Of a stretch of 64,000 nt of DNA, positions 34,466 to 43,377 are shown one piece after another (position 1 is the stretch's first letter; each line of letters starts with the position of its first letter). Location of the stretch: positions 186,001 to 250,000 of the forward strand of contig NZ_FPBH01000001.1 in the NCBI RefSeq assembly GCF_900116445.1. Reading direction: 5' to 3'. The DNA comes from Paraburkholderia aspalathi (GTDB lineage: Bacteria > Pseudomonadota > Gammaproteobacteria > Burkholderiales > Burkholderiaceae). Made by a program: the position numbers and the translations under genes. The notes under the pieces are model-generated. The model saw nothing but the letters and a program-made list of their open reading frames with translations, did no database searches and was not told the origin of the DNA.

Positions 34466-35797
34466 ATGTCAGCCAAATCAATCACTTCGGAGTCACGGCG
34501 CCGCGCGCGCAATCCACTTGCTGCACTGGCCGTCGTCACGTTGCTGACGGGGATCGGGGCCGGTTTCGGCGGCATGTTGCTCGCCTTGCTGCTGCACGGT
34601 ATTCAGCACCTCGCATACGGCTACAGCGTGACGCACGCAATCAGCAGCGAGAGTTTCCTGGAAGGTGTCACCGATGCATCGCCTGAGCGGCGTGTACTCG
34701 TCCTGATGATGTGCGGACTGGTGGCCGGGTTCGGCTGGTGGTTGCTGTATCGCTTCGGGCGGCCGCTCGTGAGCATTCGCCAGGCCGTCAAATCCGACGA
34801 TCCACGTATGCCTGTGTTGAGCACCACCGTGCATGCGTTGCTGCAGATCGTGACGGTGGCGCTCGGCTCGCCGCTCGGACGCGAAGTCGCGCCGCGCGAG
34901 ATCGGTTCGGCGCTGGCCGGCTGGCTTTCCCACCGCGCGGGCTTATCGGTCGAGCAGAGCCGGATCATGGTTGCGTGCGGTGCGGGCGCGGGTCTGGCCG
35001 CTGTGTACAACGTGCCGCTCGGCGGCGCGGTGTTCGTGCTCGAGGTGCTGTTGGGCACGTTTGGCTGGAAAGCTGTGGTGCCTGCTGCGGTGACATCGGC
35101 CGTCGCGGCGCTGGTCGCGCAATTCGGTCTGGGCAACGAGCATCAGTATCTCGTGCCGTCGTTGACGGTGAGTACCTCGCTCGTCGTCTGGTCCGTCGTG
35201 TGCGGTCCGATTTTCGGTGCTGCGGCGTGGGGCTTTACGGAACTCACGAAACGCGCGCGCGCAGAGGCGCCCAAGGATTGGCGTTTGCCCGTGTTGTCGT
35301 TGTTGAACTTCGCCATCATCGGCGTGCTGGCGATGCACTTTCCGCAGTTGCTCGGCAATGGCAAAGGGCCTGCGGGACTGGCGTTCGATGGCAACCTGAC
35401 GATGGCGCTCGCGGCGATGCTGCTGGTGCTGAAGGTGGTGATCACAGCGAGTAGTTTGCGTGCGGGTGCCGAAGGCGGCTTGTTGACGCCTGGGCTTGCG
35501 AATGGCGCGTTGTTGGCGATCGTGCTCGGTGGCGCGTGGAGTCTGTTCTGGCCGGGCGCTTCTTCAGGCGCGTTTGCCGTTGTCGGCGCGACGGCGTTTC
35601 TGGCTGCTTCGATGCAGATGCCGATTACGGCGGTGGTGCTCGTTTTTGAATTTACCCGTGTGAGCCAAGACTTTTTGATTCCGGTTCTGTTTGCCGTCGG
35701 CGGCGCTGCGTTGAGTTTTCAGGCATGCGTGAAGTGGGCGCCGGCGCTGCAGTTCGGTTCTGGTTTCAATTGGGGTGGTGCGGGCAAAGCGCGGTAG
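34466..35797 (+). CDS. ClC-family chloride channel/transporter
   Basis: 443 residues with about ten hydrophobic helices. The selectivity-filter regions are present: GSPLGREVAPREIG corresponds to the GREGP motif and GAGAGLAAVYNVPLGGAVFVLE to the following helices. The GREGP glycine and proline are altered to GREVAP, as in a subgroup of bacterial ClC proteins. A C-terminal CBS domain is absent. It probably moves chloride, perhaps coupled to protons. Confidence 0.85.
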   Translation: MSAKSITSESRRRARNPLAALAVVTLLTGIGAGFGGMLLALLLHGIQHLAYGYSVTHAISSESFLEGVTDASPERRVLVLMMCGLVAGFGWWLLYRFGRPLVSIRQAVKSDDPRMPVLSTTVHALLQIVTVALGSPLGREVAPREIGSALAGWLSHRAGLSVEQSRIMVACGAGAGLAAVYNVPLGGAVFVLEVLLGTFGWKAVVPAAVTSAVAALVAQFGLGNEHQYLVPSLTVSTSLVVWSVVCGPIFGAAAWGFTELTKRARAEAPKDWRLPVLSLLNFAIIGVLAMHFPQLLGNGKGPAGLAFDGNLTMALAAMLLVLKVVITASSLRAGAEGGLLTPGLANGALLAIVLGGAWSLFWPGASSGAFAVVGATAFLAASMQMPITAVVLVFEFTRVSQDFLIPVLFAVGGAALSFQACVKWAPALQFGSGFNWGGAGKAR

Positions 35798-35994
35798 GAT
35801 TTTTTGCCTTTGCCGGACAGCATCAGCACTCCGAAAGTTGAACGCCGACGTCAAGTCGCTGCAGACCGAGCGCCGCTACTCACTGATGTTCGGACACTGA
35901 GTTGGATTTCGACGAATTCATGACGAGCGGCTGGTGGCTGAACATACTCGCCGCGCTATGCCTCGAAAAATCGCACACTTCATCAAAAGCGATA

Positions 35995-36054
35995 TGTCCC
36001 ATTTTGAAACAGACCCGGCAGTCTGTCTCTAACCATATGTCCGATTTTGCGACA
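35995..36054. promoter_or_regulatory. Paired enhancer-type sites TGTC-N9-(A/G)ACA upstream of adh
   Basis: Site 1 is TGTC (35995-35998), nine bases, AACA (36008-36011). Site 2 is TGTC (36038-36041), nine bases, GACA (36051-36054). Starts are 43 bp apart, about four helical turns, and site 2 is centred about 107 bp upstream of the -24 element, a normal distance for a sigma-54 enhancer. The same pattern precedes prmA. Confidence 0.6.
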
Positions 36055-36150
36055 GCACGGGCCGGCCACGACTGGCGTTGAGTTCCGTGCGTATCAATCG
36101 CGCCTTGTCCATCGTGTAGACCGCGCCCACGCCTGGTGAATTCAGGATCA

Positions 36151-36167
36151 TTGGCATAGGGCTTGCT
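36151..36167 (+). promoter_or_regulatory. Sigma-54 (-24/-12) promoter of the adh operon
   Basis: TTGGCATAGGGCTTGCT matches the -24/-12 consensus with GG at 36153-36154 and GC at 36165-36166, exactly 10 bp between them. The transcript would begin near 36178, about 87 bp before the adh start. Confidence 0.85.
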
Positions 36168-36264
36168 CAGAAAGCTACAAAAAAGTCGCAAGCGTCCGAG
36201 GCGAGTCTTGCAGTGGCCGGCCACCTGCTCGAACTCGAAACACAACGATTGGAGGAGGCGAAAC

Positions 36265-37308
36265 GTGAAAGCCGCAGTGCTGCATCAGTACGACGAGTCA
36301 TTGTCCCGCGACGAATTCGTGCGCTACGAAGAATTCGCGGATCCGAAAATCGAACGCCCCACCGACGTGATCGTCCGTATCGGAGGCGCCGGTGTCTGCC
36401 GCACCGATCTTCATGTTGTTGAAGGCATATGGCGCAGCAAGGTCGACGTGGCTTTGCCCTACATCATGGGCCACGAGAATGCCGGCTGGGTCGAAGCGGT
36501 CGGACGCGGCGTCGAAAGCGTGAAGGTGGGTGATCCTGTGATCTGCCATCCGCTGGTGACAAGCGGCCATTGTCTTGCATGCCGCCGTGGCGACGATATG
36601 CACGCGACCGACAGCCGGTTTCCCGGCATCAACGCGAATGGCGGCTATGCCCAGTACCTGCTGACCGGCGAACGCTCGCTGATTCAGCTACCGAAGTCGC
36701 TCGCGCCCAAAGACGTCGCACCTTATACCGACGCCGGACTCACGGCGTATCGCGCTGCAAAGAAGGCGTCGCGCCACCTGCTTCCCGGCCAGTTTGCGGT
36801 CGTGATCGGCGCGGGCGGCCTGGGTCACATCGGCATTCAGGTATTGAACGCCCTATGCGCGGCGGAAATCATCGTGGTCGATCGGTCCGAGACCGCGCTG
36901 CAGCTTGCGAAGGAATGCGGCGCGCACCATACCGTCAAGGGCGATGGAAACGAAGTCGAGAGCGTGCTTGAGTTGACTGGCGGCAACGGCGCGGAGGCAG
37001 TCATCGATTTTGTCGGCGAAGGCGATGCGATTGCCAAGGGACTCGCCATGACGCGCAACGCCGGGTTCTATTACATCGTCGGCTATGGCGGGAAGATCGA
37101 GTTGCCGACCATCGACATGATCACCAGCGAGAAAACGATTGTCGGCAATCTGGTCGGCACCTATCCCGAGCTGGTCGAATTGATGGCGCTCGCCGACCGT
37201 GGACTGGTTCATCTGGCGACCCGGGAATACCGCTTGAGCGACGCGAACCAGGCGCTCAAAGACTTGCACCACGGCAAGATCAAGGGCCGTGCGGTGCTGA
37301 TTCCGTAG
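36265..37308 (+). CDS. Zinc-type alcohol dehydrogenase of the monooxygenase island
   Basis: 347 residues. MDR alcohol dehydrogenase that should oxidise the alcohol formed by the monooxygenase (for example 2-propanol to acetone), using NAD(P). Catalytic-zinc ligands are at Cys45 (GVCRTD) and His70-Glu71 (GHENAG). The Rossmann motif is VIGAGGLGHIGIQ. The structural zinc site is incomplete: of the usual four cysteines only Cys103 and Cys106 remain, with Ser100 and Ala114 in the other places. The start is GTG 36265 after GGAGGAGG. Confidence 0.88.
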   Translation: MKAAVLHQYDESLSRDEFVRYEEFADPKIERPTDVIVRIGGAGVCRTDLHVVEGIWRSKVDVALPYIMGHENAGWVEAVGRGVESVKVGDPVICHPLVTSGHCLACRRGDDMHATDSRFPGINANGGYAQYLLTGERSLIQLPKSLAPKDVAPYTDAGLTAYRAAKKASRHLLPGQFAVVIGAGGLGHIGIQVLNALCAAEIIVVDRSETALQLAKECGAHHTVKGDGNEVESVLELTGGNGAEAVIDFVGEGDAIAKGLAMTRNAGFYYIVGYGGKIELPTIDMITSEKTIVGNLVGTYPELVELMALADRGLVHLATREYRLSDANQALKDLHHGKIKGRAVLIP

Positions 37309-37339
37309 CGGATCGGCTTCGGCCTGAAGGGAGAACACC

Positions 37340-37654
37340 GTGGCGCAGCAAGACGCAATGCGGCTCTTTGAGCGCATGCGACTGGTCATCGCACTGACTG
37401 AGGTTAACTCCCACCACTTGCGCGGCGAGAGCCGGCGCGCGGGCGCCGAGATCGAGTTGGCGTGCGCGCTGGCATGTGAGAAGCGCGACGGCGTCTCGCC
37501 CGATGGCACGCGGAACATCGCGCAATTGCGTGAACGGCTGAGTGACGCCGAACGCGCGTTGCAGGCGATCGAATCCGAGCGCATCCGGCTCGAAGACGAG
37601 TTGGTCAATCTCGACGCGATGCTTCCGGGCGCGAACCGGGGAGGCTGGCAATGA
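37340..37654 (+). CDS. Small helical protein of the adh-cobW operon
   Basis: 104 residues. Mostly charged helices; about 57-95 ([20 protein letters not shown] and onward) has a heptad-like pattern consistent with a coiled coil. No membrane segment or cysteine cluster. The GTG start has GGGAG upstream and its stop overlaps the ATG of the GTPase gene (ATGA), so it is made together with it. I do not recognise the family. Confidence 0.65.
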   Translation: MAQQDAMRLFERMRLVIALTEVNSHHLRGESRRAGAEIELACALACEKRDGVSPDGTRNIAQLRERLSDAERALQAIESERIRLEDELVNLDAMLPGANRGGWQ

Positions 37655-38685
37655 ATCGAATCCCGGTCACTGTTCTCACCGGTTTTCTCGGCGCGGGTAA
37701 GACGACACTGCTTAATCGCATTCTGCGTGAGCAGCATGGCCGGCGCTATGCGGTGATCGTCAATGAATTCGGCGCAATCGGTATCGACGGCGATCTCGTC
37801 GTGGGCGCTGAAGACGAAGTCGTCGAGCTGAATAACGGCTGTATCTGCTGCAAGGTGCGGGGCGACCTGATTCGCGTGGTGTCTGGACTCGTCAGACGCA
37901 AGGGCGGTTTCGATGGAATCCTGATCGAAACATCCGGTTTGGCGGACCCCGCACCCGTGGTACAGACTTTCTTTATCGACGATCTCATCCGGCAGCACAC
38001 GCGCCTCGACAGCGTGATTTGCGTCGCCGATGCCTGCCACCTGCAAGCGCGCCTCTCCGACAGTCGCGAGGCGGCGGAGCAACTCGCACAAGCGGACATC
38101 GTGTTGCTCAACAAGACCGATCTGGTCGACATGGCCGGGCTCGCGGCGATACAGGAGGAAATCCGGCGCATCAACCCGGCCGCGGAACTGCTGCCCAGTG
38201 TCAGATGTGCGGTGCCACTCGCTACGCTGCTCGATCGCGGCGCGTTCGATCTCAAGCGTATGCGTCTCGCCCCGTCGCAAGAGGAGGGTAGCGCGTTGCC
38301 GCGTGGCGACCGCAGCTATCGCTATGTTCCCCTCGACTCTCGCGCTGATTCTCGCGCTTCCATGCATCGCGGACGGCACAGTCACGACATAGACAGCGTG
38401 TCGTTGCGCGTCGACAAGCCGCTCGAGCGCACCCGCTTCCTCTCCTGGCTGCAGCAACTGGTGGTTGAGCAAGGCCAGGATCTGCTGCGGGCGAAAGGCA
38501 TCGTCGACCTGGCCGGATCGGAGGGCCGCTTCGTCTTCCAGGGCGTACACATGACGATGGACACGGACTTCGACCGACCCTGGCGAGTGGACGAACATCG
38601 GGATAGCCGGCTGGTGTTCATCGGGCGCAATCTCGATCGGCGCGGCTTGCGCGAGAGCATTCGACACTGTGAGATCGACTCATGA
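37651..38685 (+). CDS. CobW/COG0523-family GTPase (metallochaperone-type)
   Basis: 344 residues. G1 motif GFLGAGKT at 11-18; the CICC metal-binding motif at 64-67 that defines the family; the ETSGLADP segment and the G4 motif NKTD. The C-terminal domain includes a His/Arg-rich patch ([10 protein letters not shown]) and a CobW_C-like end. COG0523 proteins deliver metals such as zinc, cobalt or iron to specific clients. Overlaps by 4 bp with both neighbours, so the small helical protein, GTPase and WD40-like protein form one translational block. Confidence 0.9.
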   Translation: MNRIPVTVLTGFLGAGKTTLLNRILREQHGRRYAVIVNEFGAIGIDGDLVVGAEDEVVELNNGCICCKVRGDLIRVVSGLVRRKGGFDGILIETSGLADPAPVVQTFFIDDLIRQHTRLDSVICVADACHLQARLSDSREAAEQLAQADIVLLNKTDLVDMAGLAAIQEEIRRINPAAELLPSVRCAVPLATLLDRGAFDLKRMRLAPSQEEGSALPRGDRSYRYVPLDSRADSRASMHRGRHSHDIDSVSLRVDKPLERTRFLSWLQQLVVEQGQDLLRAKGIVDLAGSEGRFVFQGVHMTMDTDFDRPWRVDEHRDSRLVFIGRNLDRRGLRESIRHCEIDS

Positions 38686-39776
38686 ATGCGCCCCCACCGC
38701 TGATCGAGTTGCTCGGCGCGCGTTGGGTGGCGGAGGCGCCCGTTGTTGCGGCCGTCTGGGACGTCACCGGGCTATACGCCGGCTTCGCGCTGGGTGACGG
38801 CACGCTGGCGCTCGCAACCGGCACATGGGAAGGCGGGCCGCGGCTCACGCCGCGCGAGAGCGGCGGTGTCGAGTTCGTGCAGGCGCAAGCGCCGCCCACG
38901 CCACTGGCGTGCTTTAGCGTCCACGAGGGTACCTGCGTTGGGCTGGCCGCCGACCCTGCAGGAGGATTTCTCAGCGGCGGTGACGACGGTCGCCTCGTTC
39001 ACCTGAACGTCGATGGCGCCAGCGAAGTCCTGGCGGACCTGGCCGGCGAGTGGATCGACCTGGTCGCCGCGAGTCCTGCAGGCGGCCGTGCGTATGCAAG
39101 CGGCCGCCGGGTTCACTTGCTGGGGACGAAGCCCGGCAGCCTGACGTTGCCCGGTTCGGCGACTGCCCTCGCTTTCGACCCTGTCGGCACGCAATTGGCG
39201 ATCTCGCATCAAGGCGGAGTCACCTTATGGTCCGCTGACACCCTTGACCAACGCCATCTGGCGTGGCCCGGTTATCACCGCACCGTCGCGTGGAGCCCTG
39301 ACGGCCGCTATCTGGTGAGCGGTATGGAAGAAAACGCGCTGCACGGCTGGCGGCTCTCCGACGGTGGCGACATCGAAATGGGCGGGTACCCGGGACAACC
39401 TCGATCGCTATCTTTTTCCGCGGACAGCCGGTTTCTTGCAACGAGCGGTGGTCTGCGGCCCGTCTGCTGGCGCTTCGATCCGCCCGGCGGCGATGACCAG
39501 CCGCACGAATGCGGCGTGGCCGGCAAGACGCCGGTCAGCCAGGTCGCCTGCCATCCCACGCATCCGCTGATCGCGGTGGGTTACCACAGCGGCGCGGTGC
39601 TGCTGTGCCAGCCGGGCAGCGGCGATGTTCTGGTCGTCAAGCATTCCGGCAGCAGTCCGGTCAGCACTGTTGCATGGTCTCCTGACGGCGCACGCTTAGC
39701 GTTGGGCACGGAGGCTGGCGAGCTTGCGTTCGTGTTCTTGCCGGACCTGCTGTTCCGCTTCAGAAGTCCGGGATGA
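38682..39776 (+). CDS. WD40-repeat beta-propeller protein
   Basis: 364 residues. At least five WD40-like blades are readable, for example [40 protein letters not shown] and [20 protein letters not shown]. The N-terminus has no signal peptide, so it should be a cytoplasmic scaffold. COG0523 GTPase plus WD40 partner next to an alkane monooxygenase is uncommon, and a role in holding the client enzyme during metal loading is inference. Overlaps the GTPase gene by 4 bp (ATGA). Confidence 0.82.
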   Translation: MNAPPPLIELLGARWVAEAPVVAAVWDVTGLYAGFALGDGTLALATGTWEGGPRLTPRESGGVEFVQAQAPPTPLACFSVHEGTCVGLAADPAGGFLSGGDDGRLVHLNVDGASEVLADLAGEWIDLVAASPAGGRAYASGRRVHLLGTKPGSLTLPGSATALAFDPVGTQLAISHQGGVTLWSADTLDQRHLAWPGYHRTVAWSPDGRYLVSGMEENALHGWRLSDGGDIEMGGYPGQPRSLSFSADSRFLATSGGLRPVCWRFDPPGGDDQPHECGVAGKTPVSQVACHPTHPLIAVGYHSGAVLLCQPGSGDVLVVKHSGSSPVSTVAWSPDGARLALGTEAGELAFVFLPDLLFRFRSPG

Positions 39777-39817
39777 GCCTGTAACGAGATTCATCACATG
39801 CGAGGAAGGAGGCAGCT

Positions 39818-40021
39818 ATGAATGAGCAATACCCGTCCAAGGACCAGTTCTTCGAGCGCTTAGGTTCGCTCGCAGACGCAATGATCGCGGCCTATGGCAA
39901 AGATTTCGCCATGGGCGCGATGATCCTCGCCGCGCGCTTTGTCGCCGAGGGCAAGCCGCCTGCTAATAACTCTCCCAGCGTGATCTATAAGGGCGAAAGT
40001 CACGGGGGGATTGGCCTGTAG
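39818..40021 (+). CDS. Small hypothetical protein ending the adh operon
   Basis: 67 residues. An amphipathic helical half (FFERLGSLADAMIAAYGKDF and onward) is followed by a short polar tail ending GGIGL. GAGGAAGGAGG lies close upstream. It is in frame with good coding character, but I do not recognise a family. Probably part of the same transcript. Confidence 0.6.
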   Translation: MNEQYPSKDQFFERLGSLADAMIAAYGKDFAMGAMILAARFVAEGKPPANNSPSVIYKGESHGGIGL

Positions 40022-40111
40022 TAGCGGTTCGCATCTGAATTTTTGCGGTTCCTCATGCCGTCATTCAAGAAGTTAGATCAGTACACCAGATTATTTAATC
40101 GGCAGGGGATA

Positions 40112-40162
40112 TGTCCCAATATCGGACAGGTCCATCAAACGCGAATGTCGCATAACACAACA
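40112..40162. promoter_or_regulatory. Paired enhancer-type sites TGTC-N9-(G/A)ACA upstream of prmA
   Basis: Site 1 is TGTC (40112-40115), nine bases, GACA (40125-40128). Site 2 is TGTC (40146-40149), nine bases, AACA (40159-40162). Starts are 34 bp apart (about three turns). Distances to the -24 element are about 118 and 84 bp. The layout is the same as before adh, in swapped order. Confidence 0.6.
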
Positions 40163-40202
40163 GAACACTTGCGCTGATGGCTTCACAAAGACCTGTTTGC
40201 AC

Positions 40203-40227
40203 GGCTCAGCCTCATCAACGCTGAGCC
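40203..40227. repeat. 8-bp inverted repeat between enhancer sites and prm promoter
   Basis: GGCTCAGC (40203-40210) and GCTGAGCC (40220-40227) are perfectly complementary with a 9-nt loop. No T-run follows, so it may stop read-through inefficiently or be a protein site. It ends 9 bp before the sigma-54 promoter. Confidence 0.65.
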
Positions 40228-40235
40228 AACGTTGC

Positions 40236-40252
40236 CTGGCACGCTTGTCGCT
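40236..40252 (+). promoter_or_regulatory. Sigma-54 (-24/-12) promoter of the prm operon
   Basis: CTGGCACGCTTGTCGCT has the perfect -24 element TGGCACG and a -12 element TCGCT, with GG (40238-40239) and GC (40250-40251) spaced by 10 bp. Transcription would begin near 40263, leaving a 225-nt leader. Confidence 0.85.
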
Positions 40253-40323
40253 CTATTAGGGCAAGTCACAAGGAAAGCGTTGCAGTCCCGAAGCGCAAAA
40301 CAGAAATGGCAGGAGACACGTTC

Positions 40324-40380
40324 ATGAAGAACGAATCTGGACATACGTCCTTCAGCATTGCTCCCGCCAATCTTCGCTAG
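40324..40380 (+). CDS. Possible 18-codon leader peptide upstream of prmA
   Basis: An ATG at 40324 with AGGAGA about 8 bp upstream opens a frame of 18 codons ([18 protein letters not shown]) ending TAG at 40378-40380. It lies inside the predicted prm leader, about 108 bp before prmA. It may be a regulatory upstream peptide or chance; no clear attenuator hairpin follows it. Confidence 0.35.
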   Translation: MKNESGHTSFSIAPANLR

Positions 40381-40487
40381 CGCGTGCGACTACACCCGCG
40401 TTGTTGACTCTGGCCGCGGCACTGGCCAGCCCTGCCCCGAAGCGTCGCCGTACGACGGTTATCGTGAAATGGAACAAGGAGAGCCCA

Positions 40488-42158
40488 ATGTCTGATGGAT
40501 TAACGCTAAACAAGATCACCTCGCAGCGAGGGATCAGTATCGGCGAGGCGGCCCGTCGCGTCGCCGATCTCGGCTGGACACCCAGTTACGTCCAGGAAGC
40601 GATGACCTTCCCGACTGACTACAAGATCAGCAAGGCGCCGCGTGACCCGATGAAGCAGGTGCTGCGCTCCTATTTTCCGATGCAGGAGGAAAAGGATAAC
40701 CGTGTCTATGGCGCGCTCGACGCGGCGTTGCGCGGCGACATGTTCCGCAATGTCGAGCCGCGCTGGGTCGAGTGGATGAAGCTGTTCCTTGCGATCATCC
40801 CGTTCCCGGAAATCTCGGCGGCACGTTCGATGGCGATGCTTGGACGGCTCGCGCCCGGCGAAGAGCTGCGAACCGGCTTCACGATGCAGATGGTCGACGA
40901 GTTCCGGCACTCGACGATCCAGATGAATCTGAAGAAGTGGTACATGGAGAACTATATCGACCCAGCCGGATTCGATATTACCGAGGCGGCATTCGGCAAA
41001 TGCTACGCCACCACCATCGGCCGTCAGTTTGCAGAAGGCTTCCTCACCGGCGATGCAGTCACCGCGGCCAACGTGTTTCTGCAGGTGGTCGCTGAAACGG
41101 CGTTTACCAATACGCTGTTCGTCGCCATGCCGTCGGAAGCGGCACGCAACGGCGACTATGCGCTGCCGACGGTGTTTCTTTCGGTGCAGTCCGATGAAAG
41201 CCGGCACATCGGCAACGGCCATTCGCTGGTGATGTCGATCATCAACGACCCGGACAACCACCTGCTGCTCGAGCGCGACCTGCGCTACGCCTTCTGGCAA
41301 AACCACGCGATCGTCGATGCGGCAATCGGTACGTTCATCGAATACGGCACCGCGGATCGCGACAAGAACAAGGAATCGTATGCCGAGCTGTGGCACCGGT
41401 GGATCTATGAGGATTACTACCGTACCTACATGCTTCCGCTGGAAAAGTACGGTATCAAGATCCATCACGACGATGTCGCCGCCGCCTGGGATCGCATCGT
41501 CAAACAGAACTATGTCCACAAGGTCGCGCAGTTCTTTGCCGTGGGCTGGCCGGTCAACTTCTGGCGCATCGAAGCGCAGACCGAAAAAGACTTTGAGTGG
41601 TTCGAGCACAAGTACCCGGGCTGGTACGCCGAATTCGGCGACTTCTGGAAGTGGTACGCGAAAAAGAGCGTGCCCGGCGAGACCAACATGCTGTTCGACC
41701 AGGAGAACGGCTATGTGTATCCGCACCGCTGCTGGAGCTGTCTGGTGCCTTGCCTGATCCGTGAAGACTTCGTGGTCGACGAGGTCGATGGTCAGCTCTA
41801 CACGTACTGCTCTGAATTGTGCCGCTGGACTCACAAGGTGGCGTTCGCCTCGGAATACGAGGGGCGGCCGACTCCGGCAATGGGCCGCTTCAGCGGACGC
41901 CGCGAATGGGAGGAGTGCTACCACGGCTGGGATCTGGCCGATTGCATCAAGGATCTCGGTTTCGTGCGCAGTGACGGCAAGACACTGGTGCCTCAACCGC
42001 ACCTGCGTTTCGACGACAGGAACATGTGGACGCTCGACGATGTTCGCGGCCACACGATCCAGAGCCCGATCGTTCTGCTGCGCAACATGACACCGGAACA
42101 GCGCGAGAAGCACATCGCCGAATATCGCGCCGGTTTCAAGATCAATCCGGTGAACTGA
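40488..42158 (+). CDS. prmA: Di-iron monooxygenase hydroxylase alpha subunit (PrmA/MimA-type)
   Basis: 556 residues. Large subunit of a soluble propane/Mim-type binuclear iron monooxygenase. All six iron ligands are readable: Glu108, Glu138 and His141 in DEFRH, Glu203, and Glu237 and His240 in DESRH. Two C-terminal cysteine pairs (CWSC and CSELC) are also seen. The start ATG 40488 follows AAGGAGAG; the frame opens earlier at 40401 but without a ribosome-binding site. First gene of the operon; the exact substrate (propane, other alkane, ketone or phenol) cannot be read from sequence. Confidence 0.93.
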   Translation: MSDGLTLNKITSQRGISIGEAARRVADLGWTPSYVQEAMTFPTDYKISKAPRDPMKQVLRSYFPMQEEKDNRVYGALDAALRGDMFRNVEPRWVEWMKLFLAIIPFPEISAARSMAMLGRLAPGEELRTGFTMQMVDEFRHSTIQMNLKKWYMENYIDPAGFDITEAAFGKCYATTIGRQFAEGFLTGDAVTAANVFLQVVAETAFTNTLFVAMPSEAARNGDYALPTVFLSVQSDESRHIGNGHSLVMSIINDPDNHLLLERDLRYAFWQNHAIVDAAIGTFIEYGTADRDKNKESYAELWHRWIYEDYYRTYMLPLEKYGIKIHHDDVAAAWDRIVKQNYVHKVAQFFAVGWPVNFWRIEAQTEKDFEWFEHKYPGWYAEFGDFWKWYAKKSVPGETNMLFDQENGYVYPHRCWSCLVPCLIREDFVVDEVDGQLYTYCSELCRWTHKVAFASEYEGRPTPAMGRFSGRREWEECYHGWDLADCIKDLGFVRSDGKTLVPQPHLRFDDRNMWTLDDVRGHTIQSPIVLLRNMTPEQREKHIAEYRAGFKINPVN

Positions 42159-42226
42159 CGAGGTCATGTCGTCCGGCGGCAGCGGCGCGGCTGCCCCGGA
42201 CGAACGAGAAGCGCGAGGTGGGCGAC

Positions 42227-43315
42227 ATGGACATGAGTGACACGCAAGAGAAGAGGGCCGACATGCCGGATGCAGAAGAGGACAAGGTACTTCATACCGT
42301 GCGATTCGAACCGGTCGGCGTGGAGATGACGGTTGAGGAAGGCGAGACCGTGCTCGATGCCGCTTTTCGCCAGGGTATCTCGGTGATGCACGGTTGCAAG
42401 GAGGGGCAGTGCAGCAGTTGCAAGTCTTTGCTGATCGAGGGCGATGTCGAAATGAAGAAGTATTCGACCTTCGCTTTGCCTGACTACGAGCGCGAAACCA
42501 ATCACATCCTGTTGTGCAGGACACTCGCCTTCAGCGATCTGACGGTCGAACTGCTGAACTACGACGAAGACCTCATGCGCCGTTCGATAGCCGTGAGTGA
42601 ATACGACGCAACGCTAACGAAGATCACCGCACTGACGCATGACATCAGGCTGCTGGAGGTGGAGTTGTCCCGGCCGCTGCGCTTCTGGGCGGGTCAGTAT
42701 GTGGACCTGACGATTCCGGGCCTCGGCATTACCCGATCGTTCTCGATGGCGAGCACGCCAAACGGCGAGAGAAAGCTCGAATTCATCATCAAGAAGTATC
42801 CGAACGGCGCCTTCTCGTCGCAACTGGACGGCGGTCTGAAGCCGGGCGACAGGCTGGTGGCGAAGGGACCGTACGGCACGTGTTTCCGGCGTGAGGACCA
42901 ACCGGGGCCGCTGGTGCTGGTAGGCGGAGGGTCGGGGATGTCGCCGCTGTGGTCGATCCTCAACGATCACGTGCAAAGCGGCGAAGAACGACCGATTCGT
43001 TTCTTCTACGGCGCTCGCAGCCGTCGCGATCTGTTCTATCTCGACGATTTCGCGGAACTGGAGGATCGGCTGCCTGATTTCCGCTTTATTCCGGCGCTTT
43101 CCGACGCCGAGCCGGGCGATGACTGGACCGGCGCGACCGGCTTCATTCACGAAGTGCTAGGCCGTGCATTGCGTGAGGAATCGCTGGACGGTGAGATCGA
43201 CGCGTATACATGCGGTCCGACGCCGATGATCGACGCAGTGATGCCGGTCCTGCAGATGGCGGGCGTTGCGCCCGAGCGGCTCTATTTCGACAAGTTTACC
43301 CAGGCTATTCGCTGA
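42227..43315 (+). CDS. prmB: Monooxygenase reductase (PrmB/MimB-type)
   Basis: 362 residues. It carries electrons from NAD(P)H to the hydroxylase. N-terminal plant-type 2Fe-2S ferredoxin domain with Cys57, Cys62, Cys65 and Cys97, then an FAD-binding domain (ITRSFSMAS) and an NAD-binding domain (LVGGGSGMSP). ATG 42227 has GAGG 8 bp upstream; an ATG at 42233 is also possible. It starts 68 bp after prmA. Confidence 0.93.
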   Translation: MDMSDTQEKRADMPDAEEDKVLHTVRFEPVGVEMTVEEGETVLDAAFRQGISVMHGCKEGQCSSCKSLLIEGDVEMKKYSTFALPDYERETNHILLCRTLAFSDLTVELLNYDEDLMRRSIAVSEYDATLTKITALTHDIRLLEVELSRPLRFWAGQYVDLTIPGLGITRSFSMASTPNGERKLEFIIKKYPNGAFSSQLDGGLKPGDRLVAKGPYGTCFRREDQPGPLVLVGGGSGMSPLWSILNDHVQSGEERPIRFFYGARSRRDLFYLDDFAELEDRLPDFRFIPALSDAEPGDDWTGATGFIHEVLGRALREESLDGEIDAYTCGPTPMIDAVMPVLQMAGVAPERLYFDKFTQAIR

Positions 43316-43377
43316 CGGAAGCCAAGGCATCGCGCCAGATCGAAAGTCCGATAACCGAAAGAGGAAGGAGGAGCAAC

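Larger units (their letters stand above)
35798..36264. other. Intergenic control region of the adh-cobW operon
   Basis: No gene is supported; short frames across it are chance. It contains two TGTC-N9-(A/G)ACA sites (35995-36011 and 36038-36054), a sigma-54 promoter (36151-36167) and a strong GGAGGAGG ribosome-binding site (36251-36258) for adh. The left 150 bp show nothing recognisable. Confidence 0.6.
40022..40487. other. Control region of the prm operon
   Basis: 466 bp between the two units. In order it contains two TGTC-N9-(G/A)ACA sites (40112-40128 and 40146-40162), an 8-bp inverted repeat (40203-40227), a sigma-54 promoter (40236-40252), a possible leader peptide (40324-40380) and the prmA ribosome-binding site (AAGGAG, about 40476-40481). 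Confidence 0.65.

Noticed and set aside
35880..36245. 121-codon minus-strand frame
   Set aside because: It covers the enhancer sites and sigma-54 promoter of the adh operon and has no recognisable product.
36853..38667. 604-residue open frame antisense to adh and the GTPase gene
   Set aside because: Spans two genes with strong motifs on the plus strand; no ribosome-binding site or known domain.
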